From contig JAZRNV010000156.1 in assembly GCA_045648425.1 (NCBI GenBank), positions 18,244-82,243 on the forward strand: a stretch of 64,000 bases of DNA, in the 5' to 3' direction. The notes under the pieces are model-generated. The model worked only from the letters and a program-made list of their open reading frames with translations, searched no databases and had not been told where the DNA came from. Shown one piece after another: positions 34,359 through 43,008 of the stretch. This stretch comes from RGIG2206 sp045648425 (lineage in GTDB: Bacteria > Bacillota > Clostridia > Oscillospirales > Acutalibacteraceae). Each line of letters begins with the position of its first letter. Within the stretch, counting starts at the first letter, position 1. The position numbers and the translations under genes are program-made.

Positions 34359-36242
34359 TCAAGCCAAGAACTTGCACATAAGCTGAGAAAGCTCCACAGG
34401 GTTATCTACACTTAACCCGCTTATCAGTCTTGACTGTGCATATAAAATTTTTGAATAATCAGAAACTACTTCTTTATCTTCAGCAAACAAAGCAATTATT
34501 TTTTCGGCAATAGGATGTGAACTATTAATTTCAAGTATAGTCTTAGCTTTAACAGATGAATCATTGCCGGGCATTGAGTTTAAGGTTCTTTCCATATCTA
34601 CGGAAACAGCGCCTTCAGTTGATAAACAAACAGGATGATTGCTTAATTTATTTGTAAATCTTACAGCTGAAACAGCTCCGTCAAGAGCGTCCTTAATATA
34701 CTCAAGCAACTCGGAATTTTCATCATTAAGCTTCTTTGTTTCGCCATTTTCTTCGTCGTTTGAAAGATTCAACTTATCGTCACAAACATTTATAAAATGC
34801 TTGCCTTCAAATTCTCCCAAAATTTGAAGTGCAAATTCATCAATATTATCGGTAAGGCACAAAACGTCGAAGCCCTTACCAATAACAGCGTCAGTTTGAG
34901 GCAAAGAACGAGCTTTACCAACAGTTTCGCCACAAGCATAATAAATATCTGTTTGTTCTTCCTTCATAGCTTCAACATACTCTGACAAAGTTACAAGCTT
35001 GTCTTTTTCGAAGGATTTAAACATAACCAAGTCTTTTAAAAGATCCTTGTGCATACCGTAGTCGCTATAAAGGCCAAACTTAAGTTGAACACCAAAAGCA
35101 GTAAAGAATTTTTCATACTTTTCGCGATCATTATTAAGCAGCTTCAACAATTCCGATTTAATTTTCTTTTCGATATTTTTAGCTATAAGCTTAAGTTGAT
35201 AATCATGCTGTAAAAGCTCTCTTGATACATTTAACGAAAGGTCTGCGCTGTCAACTAAGCCACGAACAAAGCTGAAATAATCAGGCAATAAATCCGCACA
35301 TTTTTCCATTATTAATACGCCATTGGAATAAAGCTGCAAGCCCTTTTCGTATTCTTTGGTGTAATAATCATAAGGAGCAAGTGAAGGTATAAACATCAAG
35401 GCATCATAGGTTGCCTGACCCTCTGCTTTTGTATGAATCACCGACAAAGGTGATTCAAAATCATAAAACTTATCTTTGTAAAAGCTGTCATATTCTTCGT
35501 GAGCGATTTCTGATTTAGACTTGCGCCACAAAGGAACCATACTGTTAAGCGTGCGCTGCTCAACTTCAGTTATATACTCATCAGCTTGTTCGTCTTTAGG
35601 TTTGCTCACCTCAAAATCCATAATAATAGGATAGCGAATATAATCAGAATATTTCTTTACAATCTCACTAATACGGTAATTATCCAAAAATTCAGAATAA
35701 TTGTCTGTTTCGGTATCATCTTTAATGTGCATAGAAATCACGGTGCCATGACCGATCTTATCACAGGGCTCAATATAATATCCGTCACAGCCGGATGAAG
35801 TCCAGCGATAGGCATCGGTTTCGCCAAAGGCAAGACTTTCGACCTCTATTCTGTCACTAACCATAAAAGCAGAATAAAAGCCGACTCCAAACTGACCGAT
35901 AATCTCTACATCTGACTGCTCAGTCTGTTCTTTTTTAAAGTTAAAAGAGCCACTGTGAGCAATGGTGCCCAGATTACTTTCAAGTTCTTTCGCACTCATT
36001 CCACAGCCGTTATCACTAACCGTTAAAACCCTGTTTTCACTATCAACCTCAATACGAATATAATACTCATCACGAGACAAACCAACAACATCATCTGTAA
36101 GGGAGCGGTAATACAACTTGTCTATAGCATCACTGGCATTAGAAATAAGCTCACGTAAAAATATTTCTTTATGTGTATAAATAGAATTAACCATCATATC
36201 CAATAGCTTTTTAGACTCTGCTTTAAATTGTTTTTTAGACAT
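34359..36242 (-). CDS. htpG: Molecular chaperone HtpG (Hsp90)
   Basis: A 627-residue cytoplasmic Hsp90. The GHKL ATPase motifs are clear: ELISNASDAIDKL, VSDNGCGM, GTIAHSGS and GQFGVGFYSAFMV, then a middle domain with a catalytic Arg region (NVSRELLQHD) and a C-terminal dimerisation domain. Length is normal. It is driven by its own promoter with a short palindromic leader, and no CIRCE element is visible. The lactonase gene follows in the same direction. Confidence 0.96.
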   Translation of the reverse strand: MSKKQFKAESKKLLDMMVNSIYTHKEIFLRELISNASDAIDKLYYRSLTDDVVGLSRDEYYIRIEVDSENRVLTVSDNGCGMSAKELESNLGTIAHSGSFNFKKEQTEQSDVEIIGQFGVGFYSAFMVSDRIEVESLAFGETDAYRWTSSGCDGYYIEPCDKIGHGTVISMHIKDDTETDNYSEFLDNYRISEIVKKYSDYIRYPIIMDFEVSKPKDEQADEYITEVEQRTLNSMVPLWRKSKSEIAHEEYDSFYKDKFYDFESPLSVIHTKAEGQATYDALMFIPSLAPYDYYTKEYEKGLQLYSNGVLIMEKCADLLPDYFSFVRGLVDSADLSLNVSRELLQHDYQLKLIAKNIEKKIKSELLKLLNNDREKYEKFFTAFGVQLKFGLYSDYGMHKDLLKDLVMFKSFEKDKLVTLSEYVEAMKEEQTDIYYACGETVGKARSLPQTDAVIGKGFDVLCLTDNIDEFALQILGEFEGKHFINVCDDKLNLSNDEENGETKKLNDENSELLEYIKDALDGAVSAVRFTNKLSNHPVCLSTEGAVSVDMERTLNSMPGNDSSVKAKTILEINSSHPIAEKIIALFAEDKEVVSDYSKILYAQSRLISGLSVDNPVELSQLMCKFLA

Positions 36243-36268
36243 AAAACCACCCTAAATATGTTATAATT

Positions 36269-36318
36269 ATTCGAAAATCGAATCTTTTTTATTATATACC
36301 AAGGTACTATATTGTCAA
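36269..36318 (-). promoter_or_regulatory. htpG promoter and palindromic leader site
   Basis: Minus strand TTGACA (36313-36318), 16-base spacer, TATAAT (36291-36296). Just downstream lies the perfect palindrome ATTCGA-AAA-TCGAAT (36269-36283), in the early transcribed region, a candidate operator or short RNA hairpin. Confidence 0.75.
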
Positions 36319-36335
36319 GTTTTATAAAATTAATA

Positions 36336-36364
36336 TTGCATTATACACATAAAAATGTTATTAT
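36336..36364 (+). promoter_or_regulatory. Promoter of the 36393 lipoprotein gene
   Basis: Plus strand TTGCAT (36336-36341), 17-base spacer, TATTAT (36359-36364). Confidence 0.6.
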
Positions 36365-36392
36365 GAATACAGCTTTTAATAAGGAGTAGCTT

Positions 36393-36989
36393 ATGATTTA
36401 CAAACGAATTACATCAATATTGATTATAGCAATAATTGCCTTTTCTTTTTCTTCTTGCAAAAGTGAAGAACAAAGCGGCAACACAGGTTCAATAACCGAC
36501 AATGGCGATTATATCACAGTTGACATTTCCCCTGCCGATCCCGATGATGTTGCATCTGCTGCTGCTGACTTCAAGCCCAACAAAAACTATAACTATGAAA
36601 AATCCGACACAACTATAGCAGGCGATGAAGTTAAGGCAGACGGTTATATTTTAAGTGCAAAAAATGATAAAGATAAAGAAATTGCAACTGTTTATTTTGA
36701 GCAAAGCGACTTAAATTCTCTTGAGATAGATGTAATGACTAAAGATGCCAGCGATTCCGATCTTGACGCGGCTACAAAAATGGTAAGACAGCTCATTTTA
36801 GCTGCTTTTGAGAATTTCCCTATTGATGAGCTTGACGGTCAACTGCCTTTATCCACCGCTAAAATTAAAGCTCTTATATCCAACAATACTCAAGAGGATA
36901 ACATAATTTACGGTTCAAACAACGAAATATCAGTTGGATATGAGTTTGAACCAAAAAGCGGTATATTATTTTTTAGAATAGAAATTTAA
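36393..36989 (+). CDS. Uncharacterised lipoprotein
   Basis: A 198-residue predicted lipoprotein with a signal peptide and lipobox-like FSFSSC (Cys about residue 22), then an acidic, Asp-rich N-terminal part with DISPADPDDVASAAADF. Beyond that it appears a mixed alpha-beta fold with no recognised motif. It has an AAGGAG ribosome site and its own promoter. A weak hairpin (36994-37010) lies after the stop, followed by the MFS gene in the same direction. Confidence 0.7.
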   Translation: MIYKRITSILIIAIIAFSFSSCKSEEQSGNTGSITDNGDYITVDISPADPDDVASAAADFKPNKNYNYEKSDTTIAGDEVKADGYILSAKNDKDKEIATVYFEQSDLNSLEIDVMTKDASDSDLDAATKMVRQLILAAFENFPIDELDGQLPLSTAKIKALISNNTQEDNIIYGSNNEISVGYEFEPKSGILFFRIEI

Positions 36990-36993
36990 ATTA

Positions 36994-37022
36994 AAGCCCG
37001 GTACATCCGGGCATTAATTTTT
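36994..37022 (+). terminator. Weak terminator-like hairpin
   Basis: Arms GCCCGG/CCGGGC with a five-base loop, then an AT stretch ending in five T. It may partly separate the lipoprotein gene from the MFS gene. Confidence 0.45.
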
Positions 37023-37033
37023 AAGGTATACTT

Positions 37034-38212
37034 ATGAGTACAAATAGATATAGACTAACAATTTTCACTTGCTTTTTCAGTTATATTACTCAAGCTATAA
37101 CAGTAAATTTTCCACCACTCTTATTCGTGGCCTTTATGACAGAGTTTTCACTGCCTTTTTGGCAGGTTACTGCGCTGATTACAGTAACTTTCATTTTGCA
37201 GTTAATGATTGATTTAACTCTATCAAAAGCATTAAAAAATGAAAATATCAGAGCATTGGCAATTTTGGGTCAGCTCTCAGCAGTAATAGGGTTAGTCGGC
37301 CTTTCTTTTATACCCGATATATTAACAAACAAATTTCTTGGTATAGTAATTTGCGCCTTATTCTATTCAACGGGAAGCGGAATTGTAGAGGTAGTCTCCA
37401 GCCCAATAGTAGAAAATTGCCCGACAGAAAACAAATCAGCCACTATGAGTCTGCTTCACTCTTTTTACTGTTGGGGTTCAGCATTTACAATATTATTCAC
37501 TACCGGTTTCTTCTATTTTTTCGATCAAACAAATTGGCGAATAATTTCTGCCTTATGGGCAATTGTTCCATTGACCGATGCTATTTTAATAGCAATTATG
37601 CCAATCCCGAAATTCAGCTCAAATGCAGCCAAAAATTCAAAAGGACTTATTAAAAATAAAATCTTTATTGTAATGTTCTTGATAATGTTTTTAGGCGGTG
37701 CAGCAGAGCTTGCAGTCAGCCAATGGGCATCAACCTTTGCAGAAACAGGATTAAAGATTTCCAAATCTGCAGGAGATATTGCAGGTCCGTTTTTATTTGC
37801 TGTTCTTATGGGTAGCGGACGCGTAATTTTTACAATAACAAGCAAAAAAATCAGATTAATAAATTATATGCTTGTTTCTGCAATTGGTCTAAGTGTAGGC
37901 CTGATGCTGGCCACCTTATCAAACTATCCTACCCTCTCATTTATTGGTATAGCTGTTTGCGGCATTTCGGTTGCAATTTTTTGGCCCGGCACGTTGAGTC
38001 TTGCCGCCAACAAATTCGGATCATCAGCTTCACTATTTGGATTGCTGGCGTTTGCAGGTGATTCAGGATGCACTTTGGGGCCACTTATTGTTGGGTTAAT
38101 ATCGCAGCAATACAACAGCAACATATCAATGGGCTTTACCTACTCGTTGATTTTCCCGCTAGGTATAATAACGTCAGTTTTAATTCTTAAGCACAAACGA
38201 AACACAATATAA
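37034..38212 (+). CDS. MFS transporter
   Basis: A 392-residue integral membrane protein with about 12 hydrophobic helices, in the major facilitator fold. It resembles the sugar-permease-like FucP group: a loop with GSGIVEVVSSPIVENCP and LLHSFYCWGSAFTILF in helices 4-5, and GLLAFAGDSGCTLGPLIVG late in the protein. The substrate cannot be stated. It starts at ATG after AAGG and ends at a bidirectional terminator. Confidence 0.85.
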   Translation: MSTNRYRLTIFTCFFSYITQAITVNFPPLLFVAFMTEFSLPFWQVTALITVTFILQLMIDLTLSKALKNENIRALAILGQLSAVIGLVGLSFIPDILTNKFLGIVICALFYSTGSGIVEVVSSPIVENCPTENKSATMSLLHSFYCWGSAFTILFTTGFFYFFDQTNWRIISALWAIVPLTDAILIAIMPIPKFSSNAAKNSKGLIKNKIFIVMFLIMFLGGAAELAVSQWASTFAETGLKISKSAGDIAGPFLFAVLMGSGRVIFTITSKKIRLINYMLVSAIGLSVGLMLATLSNYPTLSFIGIAVCGISVAIFWPGTLSLAANKFGSSASLFGLLAFAGDSGCTLGPLIVGLISQQYNSNISMGFTYSLIFPLGIITSVLILKHKRNTI

Positions 38213-38242
38213 AAAGGTCGCAGTAAAACTGCGACCTTTTTA
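38211..38242. terminator. Bidirectional terminator
   Basis: Hairpin with arms AAGGTCGCAGT/ACTGCGACCTT, A and T tails, between the convergent MFS and radA genes. Confidence 0.92.
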
Positions 38243-38243
38243 A

Positions 38244-39605
38244 TTAATCAAACACAACTGCGGCTGCTTGCCGAACAGATTTAACACCGTATATTTCTAT
38301 ACCCTCAACACGATGTATTTGTTTTAAACAAATTGACGGTACAACACAACGCTTATAGCCAAGTCTTGCCGCCTCATCAATTCTTTGTTGCACCTGAGAA
38401 ACTGCGCGAATCTCACCCGCAAGTCCAATTTCACCAAAAACAACAATATCATCAGGCACAGAGACATTTTTTAGGCATGAAATCAAGCTTACAGCCACTG
38501 CAAGATCAACCGCAGGTTCGTCAAGTCTAAAGCCGCCAACTATATTTACATAAGCGTCAAGATTGGCAAAAAAGTATCCTGCCCTTTTTTCGAGAACGGC
38601 TAAAATAAGACTGAATCTGTTATAATCAAATCCGGTAGCCATTCGCCTGGGATTACCAAAGCCACTTTCAGCAGTAAGCCCCTGAACCTCTGCCAAAATC
38701 GGTCGAGAGCCCTCGATTGTGGCCACCACACAAGTGCCCGGAACATTTTTCGGCTTGCCCGAGAGCAACATTTGAGACGGATTTTCAACCTCAACAAGGC
38801 CAATATCACGCATTTCAAAAACGCCTATTTCATTAGTAGAACCAAATCTGTTTTTGACAGCACGCAAAATACGATATGAAAGATTTCTGTCCCCTTCAAA
38901 GTACAAAACAGCATCAACAATATGCTCCATAACTTTAGGCCCTGCAATAGCACCATCTTTATTTACATGCCCAATAATAAATATAGGAATATCACAGTTT
39001 TTGGCAGTTCTTAAAAATAAATTTGTAGTCTCTCTTACTTGTGTAACGCTACCCGGAGATGAATTCAACTCAGAAATAGACATAGTTTGAATTGAATCAA
39101 CAATTACAACGTCCGGCTTTGATGTTTTAATATATTCACAAATTGCCTGAGCATCAGTTGCGGCCATTATTTGAAGATTTTCAGTATCAACATTTAATCT
39201 ATCGGCTCTTAATTTAATTTGACGGTTAGATTCTTCACCCGAAACATAAAGAACCTTAAGGTCTTTACCAAGATACTGGCAAATTTGAAGCATCATTGTT
39301 GATTTACCAATGCCCGGGTCACCCCCAAGCAACACCAAGCTACCTTTTACAATGCCGCCGCCAAGCACCCTGTCAAGCTCACCTATTCCCGTCACAATTC
39401 GCGGCTCATTAGTCGTGCTGATTTGATTGAGCGATACAGCATTCAAAGTCAAATCAAAGCTCTGTTTAGCAGAAGATACCGGAGTTTCACTTACAACCTC
39501 TTCAACAAGAGTATTCCACTGTCCGCAGGAGGGACATTTACCATACCACTTTGCACTTTCATAGCCACATTCAGAGCAAATATAAACATTCTTAAGCTTA
39601 GCCAT
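38244..39605 (-). CDS. radA: DNA repair protein RadA
   Basis: A 453-residue RadA, an ATP-driven branch-migration helicase in recombination. Domains: an N-terminal zinc finger with C-x2-C (CSEC and CPSC), a RecA-like core with Walker A GGDPGIGKST, the RadA motif KNRFGSTNEIGVFEM, and a C-terminal Lon-like domain with GLAGEIRAVSQVQQRIDEA. Length is normal. It follows cwlD and overlaps its stop region by eight bases. Confidence 0.96.
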   Translation of the reverse strand: MAKLKNVYICSECGYESAKWYGKCPSCGQWNTLVEEVVSETPVSSAKQSFDLTLNAVSLNQISTTNEPRIVTGIGELDRVLGGGIVKGSLVLLGGDPGIGKSTMMLQICQYLGKDLKVLYVSGEESNRQIKLRADRLNVDTENLQIMAATDAQAICEYIKTSKPDVVIVDSIQTMSISELNSSPGSVTQVRETTNLFLRTAKNCDIPIFIIGHVNKDGAIAGPKVMEHIVDAVLYFEGDRNLSYRILRAVKNRFGSTNEIGVFEMRDIGLVEVENPSQMLLSGKPKNVPGTCVVATIEGSRPILAEVQGLTAESGFGNPRRMATGFDYNRFSLILAVLEKRAGYFFANLDAYVNIVGGFRLDEPAVDLAVAVSLISCLKNVSVPDDIVVFGEIGLAGEIRAVSQVQQRIDEAARLGYKRCVVPSICLKQIHRVEGIEIYGVKSVRQAAAVVFD

Positions 39606-40320
39606 TTTTATCCTCCTTATTATCTGCCCATTCTAACACTCCACAAGCAATAGCAAAACACAATCGCTCTACATACTCGCTGCTTTTTAAATCAACAAGC
39701 TCATTTTTATTTGACAAAAAACCGCATTCTATCAGCACTGCAACAGAATCCGACGGCGCATAATGAATTATATATACATCTTTAGTGCAGCTCTTAATTT
39801 TTCGTTTATTATAGCTTTGAACTTTACCTGAGATATTAGATTGAATAGAAGCTGCCAGTTGATTAGAATTTAAATTATCCGGCGTAAAAAACATCTGCGC
39901 TCCCTTAGCAGAAGCGGATGAATATTTGTTTTGATGAATAGATAAATATATACAACCCGGGTTTTCTTTCATTAAAGAAAATCTATTTCTTATATCACTT
40001 TTTTTACGTTCTCTGATAGTTTTTCCCTCAGATTCAACAGAGATATCAGACGACCTAACAAGAAGAGTTCTGCACCCAAAAGCATTAAATATATCTGATA
40101 ACACCAATGAAACTGAAAGATTTATATCCTTTTCAAGCGTTCCGTCAGAAGCAACGCAGCCACTGTCAAACCCGCCGTGACCGGGGTCTATTATAATGAT
40201 AGGTAAACTGTTGTTTTCACTATTTTCATTTTTTGCTTTATTAACAGATGCATATACCGTTGTTCCAACAATAACCACAGCTGAAATTACCGATAATAAT
40301 GAAATTAGCAATTTTTTCAT
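39598..40320 (-). CDS. cwlD: N-acetylmuramoyl-L-alanine amidase (CwlD-like)
   Basis: A 240-residue zinc amidase (Amidase_3) with an N-terminal membrane anchor/signal. Metal ligands are in IIDPGHGGFDSG (His), EKDINLSVSLVL (Glu) and YLSIHQNKY (His), with the catalytic Glu in LIECGFLSNKNE. The size and order fit CwlD, which makes muramic-delta-lactam in spore cortex. I start at the ATG at 40320, eight bases from GGAG. It lies upstream of radA with an eight-base overlap. Confidence 0.88.
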   Translation of the reverse strand: MKKLLISLLSVISAVVIVGTTVYASVNKAKNENSENNSLPIIIIDPGHGGFDSGCVASDGTLEKDINLSVSLVLSDIFNAFGCRTLLVRSSDISVESEGKTIRERKKSDIRNRFSLMKENPGCIYLSIHQNKYSSASAKGAQMFFTPDNLNSNQLAASIQSNISGKVQSYNKRKIKSCTKDVYIIHYAPSDSVAVLIECGFLSNKNELVDLKSSEYVERLCFAIACGVLEWADNKEDKNG

Positions 40321-40349
40321 CAAAACCGCTCCGGACATAGTATAAAAGT

Positions 40350-40384
40350 AAAAGCAATGAAGTGTGACTGCATTGCTTTTTTAT
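40350..40384 (-). terminator. Terminator after the 40386 membrane gene
   Basis: Arms AAAAGCAATG/CATTGCTTTT with a 12-base loop. It lies between this gene and cwlD, both on the minus strand. Confidence 0.6.
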
Positions 40385-40385
40385 A

Positions 40386-40946
40386 TTATTTGTCCTTCTT
40401 TTTTATTAAATTGAAGGTTTCACTAAATGAGACCTTATTATAGCCCATATAATACCCTAAACCGACAGAAACAGGAACAGAAAGAGGAATCAAAGCAGCT
40501 ACTATAACCGAGCCCCATGTATGTTCTGCGAAGGTCAACGTAGCAGGCATAACCGATTGATTGAACGGAACAAATGGAGAAAAAATCATTTTGAACCAAC
40601 TGTAAATACTTTCGGGTAAAACATTAAACTTTGCAAGTATTAAACATAAGCAAAGTGCCAGATATGGAGAGTATGCTAAAAAGCCAACCTTAAACCCAAA
40701 GAATTTACTTCTAACCAAATCGTCTCTTAAATTAACAACGGTGCTGTCACTGAAACCTTTTTTCCACATTGTTAAATAAGGCAATATGATGATTATGCCC
40801 AAACCGAAGGCCTGCGCTACAAAAGCACCTGCAAGCCCTGAGAAAAAAGCCAATACAGACAGAATAACAATCATAGACATGATATGATATCCCGTTAATC
40901 TTAAAAACATACTTAAAGTAATCTTAGCAAATCCGTTACTGTTCAT
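40386..40946 (-). CDS. Uncharacterised membrane protein
   Basis: A 186-residue protein with about five hydrophobic helices and a basic C-terminus (NLIKKKDK). A short polar stretch around residues 62-80 (WKKGFSDSTVVNLRDD) separates the helices. I do not recognise it. It is co-directional with the TIGR04086 gene upstream, 54 bases away, and is followed by a hairpin terminator, so the unit may begin at yajC. Confidence 0.75.
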   Translation of the reverse strand: MNSNGFAKITLSMFLRLTGYHIMSMIVILSVLAFFSGLAGAFVAQAFGLGIIIILPYLTMWKKGFSDSTVVNLRDDLVRSKFFGFKVGFLAYSPYLALCLCLILAKFNVLPESIYSWFKMIFSPFVPFNQSVMPATLTFAEHTWGSVIVAALIPLSVPVSVGLGYYMGYNKVSFSETFNLIKKKDK

Positions 40947-41000
40947 ATAATCACCTGTGTTTTGAATTATAACTTATTTTAACACACATTAATTAACAAA

Positions 41001-41402
41001 TCAAATCATTTTATGCTTTGCGGATAAATTAACGCCAATAACGCCACCGAATGAAGACAATACTGTCATTATTGCAAATCTAATCAAAGAATTTAATGAA
41101 AAACTACCACCACTGACAAATAGTGCAATTATACTCATTACTGCAAACAAAATCAAACCGGAAGCAGCGCCATATATTAAACCTTTGGATTTGTGTAGCA
41201 ATGTCGTGACAAACCCTGCAGATAATGCTCCAACAGCCAAGCTTATGTTAGACATTGTAGCAGCTGCAGATATATCAAAGTCGCGCATTGTAAGTAAAAG
41301 AGCAAACAATAACATAAATAGAAATGTTGCAAAAACGCCAATAAGAACACCAATAAATATATGTGCTATATCTTTATTTAAAATAATTTTGCTTTTTTTC
41401 AA
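41001..41402 (-). CDS. TIGR04086 family membrane protein (TTG start)
   Basis: A 133-residue four-helix membrane protein of the TIGR04086/YndM-like group, which lies next to yajC in many Clostridia. Function unknown. The start is TTG (41402): the frame opens with KKSKIILNKDIAH, and no closer ATG precedes the first helix. Its ribosome site AGGGGTG is the 3' arm of the hairpin that follows yajC, so the terminator-like structure and this start site share bases. Hydrophobic helices lie at about 13-35, 46-66, 74-94 and 103-124. Confidence 0.82.
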   Translation of the reverse strand: MKKSKIILNKDIAHIFIGVLIGVFATFLFMLLFALLLTMRDFDISAAATMSNISLAVGALSAGFVTTLLHKSKGLIYGAASGLILFAVMSIIALFVSGGSFSLNSLIRFAIMTVLSSFGGVIGVNLSAKHKMI

Positions 41403-41450
41403 AAAAACACCCCTCGAACATTACTTATAATCAAGCATATTCGAGAGGTG
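41401..41450 (-). terminator. Terminator-like hairpin after yajC overlapping the next ribosome site
   Basis: Eleven paired bases (CACCUCUCGAA with UUCGAGGGGUG, one U-G) around a 21-base loop, followed by seven U (41401-41407). The wobble pairs only on the minus-strand RNA. Its 3' arm includes AGGGGTG, the apparent ribosome site of the TIGR04086 gene. Confidence 0.7.
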
Positions 41451-41459
41451 ATGATTATA

Positions 41460-41786
41460 TTACTTCTTTGCAGCTTCGTCGCGAATAGTAAGGTTCTGAG
41501 CTACAGCAGTTCTGGAAACCTGTATCTTGGAGCGGTCGCCCGAAGACTCAATAATAATGCTGTCGTCCTTAAGAGATACTACACGGCCAAAAATACCGCC
41601 GATGGTAATAATCTCGTCACCTATTTGCAACTCATTACGCATTTTTGCTTCAGCTTTTTGCTGTTTGCGCTGAGGGCGAATCATTACGAAATACATAACG
41701 GCAATCATTATAACCAAGAAAACGATGGGCAACCATCCGCCGCCTGCAGGTTGATCCTCTGCAAGAACCAAATAATTAAAATTCAT
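41460..41786 (-). CDS. yajC: Preprotein translocase subunit YajC
   Basis: A 108-residue YajC, an accessory of SecDF-YajC. It has one membrane helix (LPIVFLVIMIAVMYFVM), then the family's RPQRKQQKAEAKMRNELQIGDEIITIGGIFGRV, and a beta domain. I start at the ATG at 41786 behind GGAGG; a 20-residue extension upstream has no family support. It lies 63 bases after the oxidoreductase gene and ends at the hairpin above. No secD or secF is in the window. Confidence 0.93.
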   Translation of the reverse strand: MNFNYLVLAEDQPAGGGWLPIVFLVIMIAVMYFVMIRPQRKQQKAEAKMRNELQIGDEIITIGGIFGRVVSLKDDSIIIESSGDRSKIQVSRTAVAQNLTIRDEAAKK

Positions 41787-41849
41787 TTTAAATAACCTCC
41801 AATTTATATTACTAGTTATTCTAACACACAAACAGTATAAATGCAAGCA

Positions 41850-42902
41850 TTATTCAAAATAAACAACTTTATTATCGCGAGCTGACTCCATAGCCGCTTC
41901 CATAAGCTTCATTATACGCATAACCTGGTCATTGCGAACAATTTGCTCTTCTTCACCACGGCACGCAGCCATAACATTATAATAGAAATTTCGCAAGTCA
42001 GACTCAGGAATATCAAGTGGATAAGTTTTATACTGGTCGGGATTGCGAGGTGCCATAGTTTTTGTTATGCCGGAAGCTGTAATAACAGGAACTATATTTG
42101 AGTTATCAATTTTTTCTGCTATAACAACATTACTGTCATTAACATCCCAACCGCGAATAACCGCACTGCCGTTTCTTCCAAGCATATACCAACGAGGCAA
42201 AGCGATAAAGTTGCTGGTACCAACCTCAAGAACAGCTTCAACACCACTTTCAAACTTAAGCTTGATATTAAAGCCATCATCTACAAGCTCATTGGTAACA
42301 TGATCAACTGTACAATAAACGCTTTTAATTTTTTCGCCAACTAAAAGCACCATCTGATCAAGAATGTGAACACCCCAGTCAAGTATCATTCCGCCGCCAT
42401 ACTCGGGATACTGACGCCAGTCGCCGGGAATTCCGCGGGAGCCGTGAACTCTGTTTTCGATTCTGAAAACATCGCCTATCTTGCCGCTTTCATAAAGCTG
42501 CTTCATAGCAAGATAGTCTCTATCCCATCGACGATTTTGATAAACAACAAACACCTTACCGGTTTCTTTTTGAACTTGCAAAACCTCTTCAAGTTCTTTA
42601 CTGTTCATCATCACGGGTTTTTCACAGACAACGTTTTTACCTGCGCGCATTGCATCAATAGACATAGGTTTATGAAGATCATTAGGTGTTGCTATTACTA
42701 TAATATCGATTTTAGGGTCTGCGAGCATATCGGCATAATCATTATAGACATAAACACCGTTTTCACGGGCAAAATCTCTACGAGATTCTCTAATGTCATA
42801 TACACCTGCTAATTCAAGACCATCAATTTTTTCAATCAATTTTCTGTGAGAGTTGCCCTCGCCACCAAAACCAATAACACCGGCATACATTAAATCTTTC
42901 AT
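41850..42902 (-). CDS. Gfo/Idh/MocA family oxidoreductase
   Basis: A 350-residue NAD(P)-dependent sugar or polyol oxidoreductase. The N-terminal Rossmann fold has AGVIGFGGEGNSHRKLI, then IDIIVIATPNDLHKPMSIDAMRAGKNVVCEKPV, with the EKP motif. The C-terminal substrate domain contains GGGMILDWGVHILDQMV, the usual metal or acid segment (G-x-x-x-D-x-G-x-H). The sugar is not known. I start at the ATG at 42902, five bases from GGAGG. It has its own promoter and lies downstream of the SGNH lipoprotein cluster. Confidence 0.9.
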   Translation of the reverse strand: MKDLMYAGVIGFGGEGNSHRKLIEKIDGLELAGVYDIRESRRDFARENGVYVYNDYADMLADPKIDIIVIATPNDLHKPMSIDAMRAGKNVVCEKPVMMNSKELEEVLQVQKETGKVFVVYQNRRWDRDYLAMKQLYESGKIGDVFRIENRVHGSRGIPGDWRQYPEYGGGMILDWGVHILDQMVLLVGEKIKSVYCTVDHVTNELVDDGFNIKLKFESGVEAVLEVGTSNFIALPRWYMLGRNGSAVIRGWDVNDSNVVIAEKIDNSNIVPVITASGITKTMAPRNPDQYKTYPLDIPESDLRNFYYNVMAACRGEEEQIVRNDQVMRIMKLMEAAMESARDNKVVYFE

Positions 42903-42936
42903 AGCTGCCTCCAATTAATGTCTACTGTTCACTTGA

Positions 42937-42965
42937 AATTATATACTACACGCACTAAAAATCAA
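42937..42965 (-). promoter_or_regulatory. Promoter of the oxidoreductase gene
   Basis: Minus strand TTGATT (42960-42965), 16-base spacer, TATAAT near 42938-42943. Upstream are two GTCTATT repeats (42983-42989, 43004-43010), 21 bases apart. Confidence 0.6.
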
Positions 42966-43008
42966 TACTATAAGCAAATAACGTCTATTTTACTTCAAAA
43001 AAGGTCTA

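Noticed and set aside
42366..42812. Plus-strand 148-residue frame
   Set aside because: It is antisense to the Gfo/Idh/MocA gene and has no start signal.
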